A stretch of 64,000 nt of DNA from Hymenobacter jeollabukensis (GCF_005771675.1 NZ_VAJM01000014.1:124001-188000); one strand, 5' to 3'. Numbered from the stretch's first letter, positions 23,778 to 33,014 are shown. The notes: generated by a model not told the origin, from the letters alone. Made by a program: numbers and translations.

Positions 23778-26372
23778 CTACAGCAACTCGATTTCGCCGG
23801 TGGCGCCGTCCATATGCACCTGCTGGCCGCTTTGCAGGCGCCGCGTGAGGCCGGGCACGTTGATGATGGTGGGAATGCCCAGCTCGCGCAGCAAGATGAC
23901 CGAGTGCGAGAGCGAGGAGCCTTTTTCAATGATGACGCCGCGGCAGACCGGAAACAGCGCGGCCCAGCCCGGGTCGGTGCGCAGGGCACACACGATTTTG
24001 CCAGCCACGGCCAGGTCGTCGTCGGGGCTGGTGACAACGATGATTTCGCCCGAAAGCTGGCCGGGGTAGCAGCCGGTGCCGCGCAGCGCGCCTTCGTCTT
24101 CGGCGGTGGATGCGGCGGCCAGCGGCGGCGAGGGCACCGTCACGCGGCTGGGCGCGTGCTGGCGGGCGTAGCTGGCAAACTCCTGCTGCCGCTCGGCCAC
24201 CAGCGGCGGCAGCGCCTTTTCGGTTTCGGCCGCCGCAGCCGTTTCGCCGATCAGCCGGCGGGCCGTGGCTTCGATTTCGGCTTCCGTCAGGTAAAACACG
24301 TCGCGCGGGGCGGCCAGCTGCCCGGCGGCCGTCAGCTGCTCGCCCATCGCCAGGTACAGCCCGCGGTACATGCCAAACAGCCGGGTACGCTCCAGCCGCA
24401 GCGACTCGCGGTGCGCAATGGCGCGCTGCAGCTGGGCCAGCCGCTGCCGCAGCTGCCGCCGGCGCCAGGCCGCCTTGCCCCGCAGCAGCGCCTCTACTTC
24501 GGCCTGGGCGCCGCGCAGCACGGCGTGGTCGGCGGCCCCGAACTCGGCGGGCGCGGGGCCGACCAGGAAGTTGCGCAGGTACTGGTAGAAAATCTGCGGG
24601 CGGGTGCGCATGGTCTGGGTTTCGAGCTTCAGCTCCCCCACCGTCCGGTCGCCAAACTGGGCGATGAACGCGGCCACTTCGGCGGCAAAGGCGGGGAACT
24701 GCGCCTGCACCTGCGCGGGTAGGTCGTCGGGCTGCGCCACGATGAGTTGGCGCAACGGTTCCTGCGGGCGCACCTGGGCGGCCAGGGCCAGCAGGCGGCG
24801 GGTGGGCTGGGTGCTGGCCAGGTCCTGGTCGCCGGCGAGGTAGCGGCGCAGCAGCTCTTCGGGCTCGGCGGCGCCCAGCTGCCGCAGCTGGCGCAGGGCG
24901 CGGCCGTTGGTCATCATCACGTAGAAGTCGTTGACGATGGGCGTGGTCCACTGGCCCAGCAGCTCCCGGTCGAGGCGGGCTTTTTCGGCCAGCAGCTCGG
25001 CCGGGCTCAGCGCCGAGAGCGGCCGGGCGTAGAAGCGCTGGTAGTGCCCGGCGAAGTGGGCGTGGAAACGGCGCACCGATCCGTCGAGACGGGCGAAGGC
25101 CAACAGCAGGCGCGAGAGGTTCAGCAACAAGCGCGGCGCCAGGCGCAGCTTGTCGGCGAGGGTTTTCTCGCGGGTCTGCACGAAGTCGACGGGCTCTTCC
25201 AGGCCCATCATGCGCTCCATGTCGTCCTTGTTCTGGCGGAAGGCGGGCAGCAGCTGCAGGCCGCGGTACCAATTGTTGATGTTGTAGTAGATGCGGCCCT
25301 GCACGAGGCCGAGCAGGTTGGTCACCACCGGCTCCTGAGCGGCAATTTGCGCGGCGGGTAGGCCCAGCGCGTGCATGGTCTGGCGGTACACGGTGGCGTA
25401 GGCGCGGCGGGCAAAGCTGAAGGTCAGCGGCGTGGTCACCCCGCAGTAGCTTTCCTGGATGTTGCTGTTGTCGTAGACGACGACCTCCGGAATGGCCTGG
25501 GTAATGGGCCGGGCCTGCACCACCCACACCGCCCCGGCCGCATCGACCACAAATTCCACGTCCTGCGGCCCGCCAAAAGCCGCCTCCAGGCGCTGGCCGA
25601 TATCGAACAGCTCGGCGAGCTGGGCCGCGCCCAGGCAGGGCGCGGCCTGCTGCCCGGCCTCGACGGCCTGGGTAATCAGGCCACCTGCGGGCCGGGCCAC
25701 CAGCTGCTCTTCTTTCGGGGTAATAAGCTGCCGATGCAGCTGACCAGTTTTCTTCTCGAAGTAAAACTCATCGGGCTGCAGCTGCCCGCCGACCAGCCCT
25801 TCGCCGAAGCCCCAGACGGCGTGGATGGCCAGCTCCTGCGGGTACTCGGGAAAGGTCGTGAACATGACGCCGCTGGCCACGGGAGCCACCTGCCGCTGCA
25901 CGATGACGGCCGGCCGGGCCGCCAGGTTCAGCCCCTTCTGCCGGCGGTAGGCCAGGGCCCGCTCGGAGTAGGCCGAGGCGGCGCAGCGGGCCACGGCCGT
26001 GAGCACCGCCGATTCCGAGGTCAGGTTCAGAAACGAATCCATCAGCCCGGCAAAGGCCGCGTGCTGCCCGTCTTCGTCGGCCACGGAGGAGCGCACCACC
26101 ACGGGCTGGTGGGGGAAGCCCCAGCCGTGCAGCGCGGTGCGGAGCTGGTTCAGCAGCGTTTCGGGCAGCTCAAATTCCGTCAGCTGCTGCCGGCGGGCGG
26201 TCGGCTCCGCGTCGCCGGCAGCTGAGGTTGCCGGCAGCGCATCGAATTCCTCGGCGGGAATGACGACGAAATCGGGCACGCGCAGGCCGGCCGCCCGCAG
26301 GCGCTGCAATCCGGCCGCTTTGCCGCCGATGGTGTAGTCCGGACCCGCCGGTTGGTGCGTGGCAAGAACCAT
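23778..26372 (-). CDS. PEP-synthase-like PEP/pyruvate-binding phosphotransferase
   Basis: 864 residues from the ATG at 26372. An N-terminal ATP-grasp PEP/pyruvate-binding domain (GGKAAGLQRLRAAGLRVPDF at residues 16-35, VVVRSSVADEDGQHAAFAG near 100, a WVVQARPIT end near 290) is followed by a long helical linker. The C-terminal swivelling PEP-utiliser domain has the phospho-carrier His in KGSSLSHSVILLRELGIPTI (about residue 820). The order matches PEP synthase and rifampicin phosphotransferase-type enzymes, which phosphorylate via a His intermediate. The C-terminal TIM barrel of true PpsA is absent, so the product is unlikely to be PEP. It starts 4 bp after the UbiA stop, implying a coupled function. 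Confidence 0.82.
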   Translation of the reverse strand: MVLATHQPAGPDYTIGGKAAGLQRLRAAGLRVPDFVVIPAEEFDALPATSAAGDAEPTARRQQLTEFELPETLLNQLRTALHGWGFPHQPVVVRSSVADEDGQHAAFAGLMDSFLNLTSESAVLTAVARCAASAYSERALAYRRQKGLNLAARPAVIVQRQVAPVASGVMFTTFPEYPQELAIHAVWGFGEGLVGGQLQPDEFYFEKKTGQLHRQLITPKEEQLVARPAGGLITQAVEAGQQAAPCLGAAQLAELFDIGQRLEAAFGGPQDVEFVVDAAGAVWVVQARPITQAIPEVVVYDNSNIQESYCGVTTPLTFSFARRAYATVYRQTMHALGLPAAQIAAQEPVVTNLLGLVQGRIYYNINNWYRGLQLLPAFRQNKDDMERMMGLEEPVDFVQTREKTLADKLRLAPRLLLNLSRLLLAFARLDGSVRRFHAHFAGHYQRFYARPLSALSPAELLAEKARLDRELLGQWTTPIVNDFYVMMTNGRALRQLRQLGAAEPEELLRRYLAGDQDLASTQPTRRLLALAAQVRPQEPLRQLIVAQPDDLPAQVQAQFPAFAAEVAAFIAQFGDRTVGELKLETQTMRTRPQIFYQYLRNFLVGPAPAEFGAADHAVLRGAQAEVEALLRGKAAWRRRQLRQRLAQLQRAIAHRESLRLERTRLFGMYRGLYLAMGEQLTAAGQLAAPRDVFYLTEAEIEATARRLIGETAAAAETEKALPPLVAERQQEFASYARQHAPSRVTVPSPPLAAASTAEDEGALRGTGCYPGQLSGEIIVVTSPDDDLAVAGKIVCALRTDPGWAALFPVCRGVIIEKGSSLSHSVILLRELGIPTIINVPGLTRRLQSGQQVHMDGATGEIELL

Positions 26373-26376
26373 GAGC

Positions 26377-27282
26377 TTAGCGCACTTGCGCAACGATTTC
26401 CACGATGATGGCCACGTAGCTCGTGAGCATAAACAGCGACACCAGCAGCTCGGCCACTTTCAGCGGCCCCGCGGCGGGGCGGCGCCAGCTCAGCCCGTAG
26501 GCGGCCACGGTAGCCGCAAACAAGGCCGCCATCAGTCCGAACGGCCAACTGCGGGCGTGCAACAGGCGCAGCAGGTAGCCCTGCACCACCGTGCCGGCCA
26601 GCAGCACCAGCAGCACCGCCGCAATAGCGCCGGCGTAGCCTAGGGTGCGCGAGTAGGAGTCGACGCCGGGCCGCTCGTCGGGGGCGGGCTTGATTTTGCG
26701 GGCAATTTCGAAGGCCAGCCCGCCGAGCAGGCTCAGCAGTCCGAGCAGCAGCAACGGCCGGGTGAGCAGCGGCCGGGCCGCGTAGGCGGCCCACACCCAG
26801 CCGATAATCAGCGGCATGATGAGCAGGTGCGTGAGGGCGTAGAGCACCAGCCGGGCCCGCAGCCACTGCGGCGCAAAAAACTCGTAGCGCATCACCAGGC
26901 TGTAGCCCACGGCCAGGGCCCAGGCCAGCAGCACGGGCCAGCCCATCCAGGCCGACCAGACCGCTTCGAGCAGTAGCCCGGCCCCGGCCAGCCGCCGCAG
27001 CTGCCCCAGCGTCACGCGGCCCGATTGCAGCACCCGCTCGGGGAAGTTGACGGCGTCGGCGGCGTAGTCCTTGATTTCGTCGAAGACGCGCAGGCGGAAG
27101 AAAAAGGAAATGACGGCCACGATGCCCAGCGCCTCGCGGGCGCCGAAACCGGCCAGGGCGGCGGCGGCCGGCTGGGTGGCCCGCGCCACGGCGTACACCG
27201 TCAGAAACAGGATGGCAAACAGGGCCATGTTGACCGGTGGAAACCGCTCCCGCAGATAAGCCCACAACGCACGTAGATTCAT
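26377..27282 (-). CDS. UbiA family prenyltransferase-like membrane protein
   Basis: 301 residues with about eight or nine hydrophobic helices. The first Asp-rich motif is RVFDEIKDYAADAVNFPERV (about residues 65-84), a form of the UbiA N/D-x-x-D-x-x-x-D motif. The second is in IARKIKPAPDERPGVDSYS, near residue 196. These bind prenyl diphosphate-Mg. Usual products are aromatic or lipid prenyl conjugates. A second UbiA-like gene (MenA type) at 63370 is clearly different, so this one is a specialised paralogue. It forms a tight pair with the PEP-synthase-like gene and is divergent from an RND exporter. The acceptor is unknown. Confidence 0.82.
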   Translation of the reverse strand: MNLRALWAYLRERFPPVNMALFAILFLTVYAVARATQPAAAALAGFGAREALGIVAVISFFFRLRVFDEIKDYAADAVNFPERVLQSGRVTLGQLRRLAGAGLLLEAVWSAWMGWPVLLAWALAVGYSLVMRYEFFAPQWLRARLVLYALTHLLIMPLIIGWVWAAYAARPLLTRPLLLLGLLSLLGGLAFEIARKIKPAPDERPGVDSYSRTLGYAGAIAAVLLVLLAGTVVQGYLLRLLHARSWPFGLMAALFAATVAAYGLSWRRPAAGPLKVAELLVSLFMLTSYVAIIVEIVAQVR

Positions 27283-27492
27283 ACCGCCAAATTAGCTGCC
27301 GCGGGCCGGTGCTCCGCCTAATGACGAGTCGAATCAGACTTTATTCCGCAGCACCCCGAAGCATAAAAGCCGCCGCTTTGCCGTGTCAGCGGATTAGCGG
27401 CGCTGTTACCCGGGAGGCGGCCTGACTTTAGTATTTCTGCCCCAAGTGGGCCGGCAGCACTCAAAGCCGCCCCCGGCGCGCTACTTTACCGC

Positions 27493-29733
27493 ATGATTGA
27501 AGGATTATACCGCTTCCGGTACTGGCTGCTGAGCCTTTTGCTGATTCTAGGTGTGGCGCTCTGGCCCGGGGTGCGCGCCGCCGTGCAGGTCGACAACAGC
27601 CTGGAGGCCTGGTTTCTGCAAAACGACCCGGCCCTGCGCGCCTACCACGACTTCCAGCAGCGCTTCGGCAACGACGAGGTGGTCATCGTGGTGGTGCACG
27701 ACGACAAGACGCTGCTGACGCCCGCCTCCTTCCAGCGTTTCCGGGCCTTGAGCCGGGAGCTGGAAGCCTTGCCGAGCGTGGCCGCCGTTATCGGCCCCGG
27801 CAACGCCCTGGTGCCCGCCCGCGCCGGTCTGACGGGCAGCGCCGGCCCGCAGCCGCTGCTGCCGCCCGCGGCCCGGCCCGAGCAGGTGCGCCGCACGCTG
27901 GCCGCGCACCCTATGCTACAAGAGCAGCTGTTTTCGCCCGACCTGCGCACGGCCCGCTTCGTGGTGGTGCTGCGCCGGCTGCCCGGCTTCGACGAGCGGC
28001 GCGGCGCCATTCTGGATGAAGTCACGCGCACGGTGTACCGGCACGTGCCCCGCGAGCAGGCCTACCTGGGCGGCGTGGGCATCATCTTCGCCGGGCTGAA
28101 TGCCCTCTCGCAGCACGATTTCGGGCTGTTCCTGGGCCTGGGCTACGCGCTGATGTTCGGCGTTTTTCTGCTGCTCTACCGCAACGGCTGGCTGCTGGTG
28201 TACGTGCTCGGCATCGTGGGCGGAGCTACCTACCTGACGCTGGGCGTGTACGGGCTGTTGGGCTACCGGCTGAACCTGATGACGGTGCTGCTGCCGGTGG
28301 TGCTCATCCTGCTCGGCATTATGGACGCCATGCATGTCATCAACGAGCGAAACCTACTGGCTGATCCAGGGGCCGCGCCGGGGCTGCCGCCGCGTACCTC
28401 GGCCCTGCAGGCGCTGCGCCACACGTTTTCGCCCTGCCTGGCCACCATGCTCACCACCGTGGCCGGCTTCCTGGCCCTGGTCACCAGCCCGATGGCCATT
28501 CTGCGCAACTTCGGCTTGTTCGCCGCCCTCGGCATTGCCCTGTGCCTGGTGCTGACCTTCGTGCTCGGCACCATCATCCTGCCGCTGACCACGCCCGCGC
28601 CCCGGGCCACGCGCTCCACCAGCCGGGGCCTGGCCCGCTTCTACACCTACCTGCTGGCCCGCCGGGGTCGGTTCACCGCCATTTCAGCGGCCCTTACCGT
28701 GCTGGCCGTAGCCGGCATGTTCCTCATCAAAGCCGACACCTACACCCTCGGCTACTTTCCGCAGAATCACCCGGTGGTGCAGGACCACCGCCGCATGGAA
28801 GCCACCTGGGGCCCCTACCTGCCGCTGGAGCTGCTGGTGGAGCCCCGCCCCGGCCACCAGCTCCACGACGCGGCCGTGGTGCAGGCGGCGGCCCGCTTCG
28901 CCGATTCGGTGCGCGGGCTGCCGGGCGTGGGGCGGGTATTCGGCTTTCACTCGCTCTACCAAGCCGGGCTGGAAACGCAGTTTCCGGGTCGGGGCCGGCG
29001 GGCCCTGGGCAGCCAGAGCCTGCTCAACGCCGTGGACCGGCAGCTCGCGGCCGATTACCCGCAGCTGGCGGCCGAGTTTATTCACCGCGGCAGCGGCACC
29101 GGGCGCATCACGGTGTCGGGCAAGATGCTGTCGGCGCGGCAGCTCACGGCCAAAACCGACACGCTGCTGCGCTTGGCCGCCCGCACGCTGGGGCCGGTGG
29201 CCCGGGTGCGCCCGGCCGGCTACCAGCCCATGTACGCCCGCATCACCGAGTACGTGACGACCTCGCAGACCCAGAGCCTGCTCCTGTCCATCGTCACCGT
29301 GTTCGGGCTGGTGTGGCTGTACGTGCGCAGCCTGCGCCTGGCCCTGCTCACGGTGCTGCCCAACCTGTTTCCGGTGCTGGTGCTGCTGGGCCTGATGGGC
29401 TGGTGCGGCATCCGGCTCGATACGGCCACGGCCAGCATTGCCGCCATTGTGCTCGGCCTCTGCGTCGACGATACGGTGCACTACATTCACCACTACCGCG
29501 AGGCCCGGCGCAGCATGGCGCCCGGGGCGGCGCGGCTGGCCACCATCACCCACGTCGGGCCCACCATCGTGCTCACCAGCCTGGTTCTGTTCGTGGGCTA
29601 CGCCGTGATGGGCCTGGGCTCCTTGAAAACGGTGCAGCTGTTCGGGGTGCTCACGGCCGCCAGCATTGCCGCCGCGCTGTTCGGCGAAATCGTGATTTTC
29701 CCGCTGGTGCTGGCGCGGTTCGACCGGGAGTGA
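27493..29733 (+). CDS. RND superfamily (MMPL/HpnN-type) transporter
   Basis: 746 residues in two repeats. Each has one helix, a large periplasmic domain and a block of five helices. The first block is about residues 210-370 (VYVLGIVGGATYLTLGVYGL) and the second about 590-740 (LALLTVLPNLFPVLVLLGLM). Sterol-sensing/MMPL motifs such as GIMDAMHVINE and GLCVDDTVHYIHHYREARR are present, and Asp residues in the second helix of each block fit proton coupling. MMPL and HpnN relatives export lipids or hydrophobic compounds. It is divergent from UbiA, so it may export a lipid-like product of that cluster. A TACTTTAC box ends 3 nt before the ATG. Confidence 0.87.
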   Translation: MIEGLYRFRYWLLSLLLILGVALWPGVRAAVQVDNSLEAWFLQNDPALRAYHDFQQRFGNDEVVIVVVHDDKTLLTPASFQRFRALSRELEALPSVAAVIGPGNALVPARAGLTGSAGPQPLLPPAARPEQVRRTLAAHPMLQEQLFSPDLRTARFVVVLRRLPGFDERRGAILDEVTRTVYRHVPREQAYLGGVGIIFAGLNALSQHDFGLFLGLGYALMFGVFLLLYRNGWLLVYVLGIVGGATYLTLGVYGLLGYRLNLMTVLLPVVLILLGIMDAMHVINERNLLADPGAAPGLPPRTSALQALRHTFSPCLATMLTTVAGFLALVTSPMAILRNFGLFAALGIALCLVLTFVLGTIILPLTTPAPRATRSTSRGLARFYTYLLARRGRFTAISAALTVLAVAGMFLIKADTYTLGYFPQNHPVVQDHRRMEATWGPYLPLELLVEPRPGHQLHDAAVVQAAARFADSVRGLPGVGRVFGFHSLYQAGLETQFPGRGRRALGSQSLLNAVDRQLAADYPQLAAEFIHRGSGTGRITVSGKMLSARQLTAKTDTLLRLAARTLGPVARVRPAGYQPMYARITEYVTTSQTQSLLLSIVTVFGLVWLYVRSLRLALLTVLPNLFPVLVLLGLMGWCGIRLDTATASIAAIVLGLCVDDTVHYIHHYREARRSMAPGAARLATITHVGPTIVLTSLVLFVGYAVMGLGSLKTVQLFGVLTAASIAAALFGEIVIFPLVLARFDRE

Positions 29734-29740
29734 GTGGTCA

Positions 29741-29834
29741 GTTGCGAGTTGCGAGTTGCGAGTTGTCAGTAGCTACGCGGACCGGGGCCGGCGGAGTTGT
29801 CCTCACTGACAACTATCAACTCGCAACTGACAAC
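29741..29834. repeat. Inverted heptamer arrays
   Basis: Three copies of GTTGCGA and one of GTTGTCA (29741-29768) are followed after 38 bp by TGACAAC, TATCAAC, TCGCAAC and TGACAAC (29807-29834), all in 7-bp register. The arms can pair between the convergent RND and small protein genes. Confidence 0.75.
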
Positions 29835-29839
29835 TCTAC

Positions 29840-30085
29840 TTACAGCTCCTCCGGCAGCTGCACCCCGTCGAGCCAGCACTGCAGCAGGGCGGGCTTCTGA
29901 AAGAGGTTGATGAACAACACCCGCTCCTCGCCGGCCAGCCGCCATACCTCGGCGTAAAAATCCTCCAGCGCCCACAGCTGCAGGCGGCAGCCGTGCTCGA
30001 CGCGGTCGGCCAGGTGGTGGCCGGCGCAGCGGAGCACTTCGGCCTGCTGGCCCAGGGTAAGCGTGGTGAAGACGGCGAATTTCAT
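29840..30085 (-). CDS. Small conserved hypothetical protein
   Basis: 81 residues from the ATG at 30085, where the sequence becomes protein-like (MKFAVFTTLTLGQQAEVLR). The frame extends upstream to 30247, but that part is Arg/Pro-rich and likely non-coding. It is soluble, with a mixed alpha/beta pattern and the segments HHLADRVEHGCRLQLWALED and RVLFINLFQKPALLQCWLDG. No known family is recognised. It is convergent with the RND gene and has its own free upstream region. Confidence 0.65.
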   Translation of the reverse strand: MKFAVFTTLTLGQQAEVLRCAGHHLADRVEHGCRLQLWALEDFYAEVWRLAGEERVLFINLFQKPALLQCWLDGVQLPEEL

Positions 30086-30219
30086 GACAACACGGGGGAC
30101 AACTGCGCGGCCGGCCGGGGCAAGATACGGGAAGAATTGAATCGGCCGCAAGGCTGGCGGCCGCCGGCGCGGGTTTAGCCGCGGGGGTAACCGCTGCCAG
30201 CTTACGGCGGGTTCCGCAC

Positions 30220-30227
30220 TACCTTCG
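30220..30227 (+). promoter_or_regulatory. -7-like box TACCTTCG before YfcC
   Basis: TACCTTCG ends 34 nt before the ATG at 30262, matching the boxes at 8726 and 45403. Confidence 0.4.
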
Positions 30228-30261
30228 CGCTCCGTCCGACGCTCCATTTCCGCTGCGCCTT

Positions 30262-31623
30262 ATGCCCACGTTCCGCTTCCCGCACCCGCTGGTGCTCCTC
30301 GTTGGTTTTATTCTACTGGCCGTGGGCCTGAGCTACGTGCTGCCCGCCGGCCGCTTCGAGCGGCGCCAGGACGAGGCCACCAAGCGCGAGGTGGTGGTGC
30401 CCGGCTCCTACCACCGCGTGGCCGCCACGCCCGTTTCGCCGCTGGATGCGCTGACGGCTATTCCGCGGGGCCTGCAGGATGCGGCCGACGTTATCTTCCT
30501 GGTGTTTCTAGCCGGCGGCGCCTTCACCGTGGTCGACCAGACCGGGGCCCTGCGCCGCGGCGTCGACTGGCTGCTGGATAAGCTGCGGGGCCGCGAGGCG
30601 TTGGTTATTCCGGTGGTAGCGCTGCTCTTCGCCACCATGGGCGCGCTGGAAAACATGCAGGAGGAAATCGTGCCGCTGGTGCCGGTGCTGCTGGTGCTCA
30701 TGCGCCGCATGCGCTACCCCGTGCTGACGGCCGCCGCCGTGAGCATCGGCTCGGCCGCCGTGGGTGCGGCCTTTAGCCCGATGAACCCGTTTCAGGTGGG
30801 CATTGCGCAAAAGCTGGCCGGCCTGCCCCTACTCTCGGGCCTGGGCTTCCGCCTGGTGTTTCTGGCCCTGGCCCTGCTGATCTGGATCGGCGGCACCCTG
30901 CGCTACGCCCAGCGCCACCGCGAAACCGCCCCGCTGGCCGTGGACGACGCGCAAATCGAAGCCGAGCACTCGGCCCAGGAGGGCGGGCACCGCCACGGCC
31001 TGGTGCTGCTGCTCCTGCTCATCACCTTCGTTTTCTTCGCCTACGGGGTGCTGGAGCTGGGCTGGGACTTCGGGCAGATGTCGGCGCTGTTTTTCGCCCT
31101 GGGCGTCTCGGCCGGCCTGGTGGGCGGCCTGGGCCTGACGGGCACCGCCGAGGGCTTCATTGCCGGCTTCAAGGACATTGCCTTTTCGGGGATGCTCATC
31201 GGCTTTGCCCGGGCCATTTTCGTGGTGCTGGAGCAGGGCCAGATTGTCGACACCATCGTCAACGGCCTTTCGGCGCCGCTGGCCCACCTGCCGGTGGCGG
31301 CTTCGGCGCTGGGTATGCTGGGTCTGCACACGGCCCTGCACCTGCCGGTGCCGAGCGTCAGCGGGCAGGCCGTGCTGACCATGCCCATTCTCACGCCGCT
31401 GTCGGATCTGCTGGGCCTTTCGCGCCAGGTCACGGTGCTGGCCTACCAATATGGCGCCGGCCTCTGCGAAATCATCACGCCCACCAACGGCGCGCTCATG
31501 GCCATCGTGGCCGCCTGCGGGGTGCGCTTCGACCAGTGGTGGAAGTTCGTGTTTCCGCTCTACCTGCTGCTGATCGGGCTGGCCGTGGTAGCCATCATCA
31601 TCGGCATTGCCGTGGGCGTGTAA
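30262..31623 (+). CDS. YfcC family carrier protein
   Basis: 453 residues with 11-12 hydrophobic helices. The N-terminal LSYVLPAGRFER (about 20-31), the PLDALTAIPRGLQDAADVIF block and GALENMQEEIVPLVPVLLVL are typical of the YfcC/DcuC-like C4-dicarboxylate carrier group. The later VPSVSGQAVLTMPILTPLSD and YQYGAGLCEIITPTNGAL blocks form the conserved substrate region. Members are ion-coupled carriers of dicarboxylates or amino acids, and the exact substrate is not predictable. It is a stand-alone gene with its own promoter box. Confidence 0.85.
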   Translation: MPTFRFPHPLVLLVGFILLAVGLSYVLPAGRFERRQDEATKREVVVPGSYHRVAATPVSPLDALTAIPRGLQDAADVIFLVFLAGGAFTVVDQTGALRRGVDWLLDKLRGREALVIPVVALLFATMGALENMQEEIVPLVPVLLVLMRRMRYPVLTAAAVSIGSAAVGAAFSPMNPFQVGIAQKLAGLPLLSGLGFRLVFLALALLIWIGGTLRYAQRHRETAPLAVDDAQIEAEHSAQEGGHRHGLVLLLLLITFVFFAYGVLELGWDFGQMSALFFALGVSAGLVGGLGLTGTAEGFIAGFKDIAFSGMLIGFARAIFVVLEQGQIVDTIVNGLSAPLAHLPVAASALGMLGLHTALHLPVPSVSGQAVLTMPILTPLSDLLGLSRQVTVLAYQYGAGLCEIITPTNGALMAIVAACGVRFDQWWKFVFPLYLLLIGLAVVAIIIGIAVGV

Positions 31624-31729
31624 GCGGTCCATAACCCCTCAGCGGTGGTATTAATCGTTGGTCAGCAGTTGCTATTTGTCCTACCCAATCAGCGTCAGGT
31701 ACCGTTCTTCCACCTTCTACGCCGCTACC

Positions 31730-32155
31730 ATGCCCGAAGCCGCCGACGCGTTGTTTATGGCCCGCTGCCACCAACTGGCGGCTGAAGCCGCGGCCCACGG
31801 GGAAAGTCCGGTGGGGGCGCTGGTGGTGCGTGCCGGGGCCGTGGTAGCCGCGGCCGCCGAAGCCACCCGGCGCCAGGCCGACGTCACCGCCCACGCCGAG
31901 TTGCGGGCCCTGCAACAGGCCCGCCAGCAGCTCGGTAGCGCCGATTTATCGGACTGCACGCTGTATTCCACCCACGAGCCCTGCGTCATGTGTGCCTACG
32001 TCATCCGATACCACCGCATCGGGCGCGTGGTCTACGGCCAGGCCAGCGCGTACCTGGGCGGCGTCAGCTCGGCCTTTGCCCTGCTCACGACCCAGGAGGT
32101 GCCCCCGCACTGGACCGCCCCGCCCCTAGTGGAGCAGTGGCTGACCCAAGCTTAG
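31730..32155 (+). CDS. Nucleoside/tRNA-adenosine deaminase family protein
   Basis: 141 residues from the ATG at 31730. The zinc site is visible as THAELRALQQA (His ligand and catalytic Glu) and HEPCVMCAYVIRY (two Cys ligands), and GKSPVGALVV-like ESPVGALVVRAGAVV is the substrate strand. This is the CMP/dCMP deaminase superfamily; by length it is guanine deaminase or TadA-like. TadA usually has a longer C-terminal helix, which is short here, and the catalytic surroundings do not decide between tRNA and free base. The chosen start removes an uncharacteristic 24-residue extension. Confidence 0.85.
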   Translation: MPEAADALFMARCHQLAAEAAAHGESPVGALVVRAGAVVAAAAEATRRQADVTAHAELRALQQARQQLGSADLSDCTLYSTHEPCVMCAYVIRYHRIGRVVYGQASAYLGGVSSAFALLTTQEVPPHWTAPPLVEQWLTQA

Positions 32156-32216
32156 CGTCCGGCATCTGCCAGGCCTGCCTATTGGCTAATGGCTAGGTCT
32201 TGCCGCTGGCGCCCCG

Positions 32217-33014
32217 CTACAGTACTGCCCCGCTCCAGCAGAATTCGTTGTTGGGCAAGGCGTACCAGTCGGCGTTTTCGTTCACGCTTTCGCCCTGCAC
32301 CCGCCCCACGAAGGCCAGCTCGTGGCCGGCGGGCACTAGGCGGGCGGGGGCGCGGCGGTACGGCTCGCCCTGCCGGATGTTGACGCGCGAACGGGTGCGC
32401 ACCACGCCGGTAGCCGCTTCGCTCGTCCAGTCGGCGGGGCCGGGCTGGCCGGTGCAGCGGGCGTACACGGCGGGCACGTCGCGCAGCAGCTGCTCGTAGC
32501 TGCGGTTGCTCTGCGCCAGCCCCGATTTGGGGTCGGTTTTGCGGTGCGGGTCGAGGATGCAGTGGCCGACGATGGCGCGGGCCGGGTCGAGGTTGAACTT
32601 CCAGCAGATGTAAGCCAGCACCCACACGTAGCGGCGGTAGGCCTCGTCGGCGTTGATGTTGGGCCCGAAGCAGTACTCCACTCCGATGGCCGCGTCGTTG
32701 GCGTTGGCGCCGTAGCGGCGGTTGTCCTCGGTGGCGCTGTAGAGCACGTGCCAGGCCTTTTCGGGCGGGGCGGTGAGGGCCGGCACGCACTCCAGGATAT
32801 GCCGGTCGTCGACGAACAGGTGGGCCGAGGCGCTGATCTGGTTGCGCGACTGTTCGTAGTAGTTCACGTTGCCGACGGCCGTGGAGCCGCGGTTGCCAGT
32901 GTCGTGGGCCACCACGAAGCGGATGGGCGCGGCCGGCAACCCGGAGCGGCGCTTGGTGTGCGGCGTCAGCCAGCTCTGGGTGATGGGGTATTCGAGGTCG
33001 GGAAACTGGCGCAT
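32217..33014 (-). CDS. N-acetylmuramoyl-L-alanine amidase with SH3-like tail
   Basis: 265 residues. Residues 28-180 are an Amidase_2 domain: IRFVVAHDTGNRG (first His ligand), SASAHLFVDDRHILECVP (second), and VGHCILDPHRKTDPKSG with the last His and the catalytic Lys-type KTDP motif. Residues 200-265 (SRVNIRQGEPYRRAPARLVP) look like a bacterial SH3 domain for wall binding. It cleaves the MurNAc-L-Ala bond in peptidoglycan. There is no signal peptide, so release would need lysis or another export route. It is grouped with a membrane protein, an unknown protein and a GH108 muramidase, a lysis- or wall-remodelling-like set. Confidence 0.85.
   Translation of the reverse strand: MRQFPDLEYPITQSWLTPHTKRRSGLPAAPIRFVVAHDTGNRGSTAVGNVNYYEQSRNQISASAHLFVDDRHILECVPALTAPPEKAWHVLYSATEDNRRYGANANDAAIGVEYCFGPNINADEAYRRYVWVLAYICWKFNLDPARAIVGHCILDPHRKTDPKSGLAQSNRSYEQLLRDVPAVYARCTGQPGPADWTSEAATGVVRTRSRVNIRQGEPYRRAPARLVPAGHELAFVGRVQGESVNENADWYALPNNEFCWSGAVL

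Noticed and set aside
23604-24722. 372-residue plus-strand frame opposite the PEP-synthase-like gene
   Set aside because: Gly/Arg/Gln-rich antisense shadow; the opposite strand has a complete ATP-grasp and His-domain protein.
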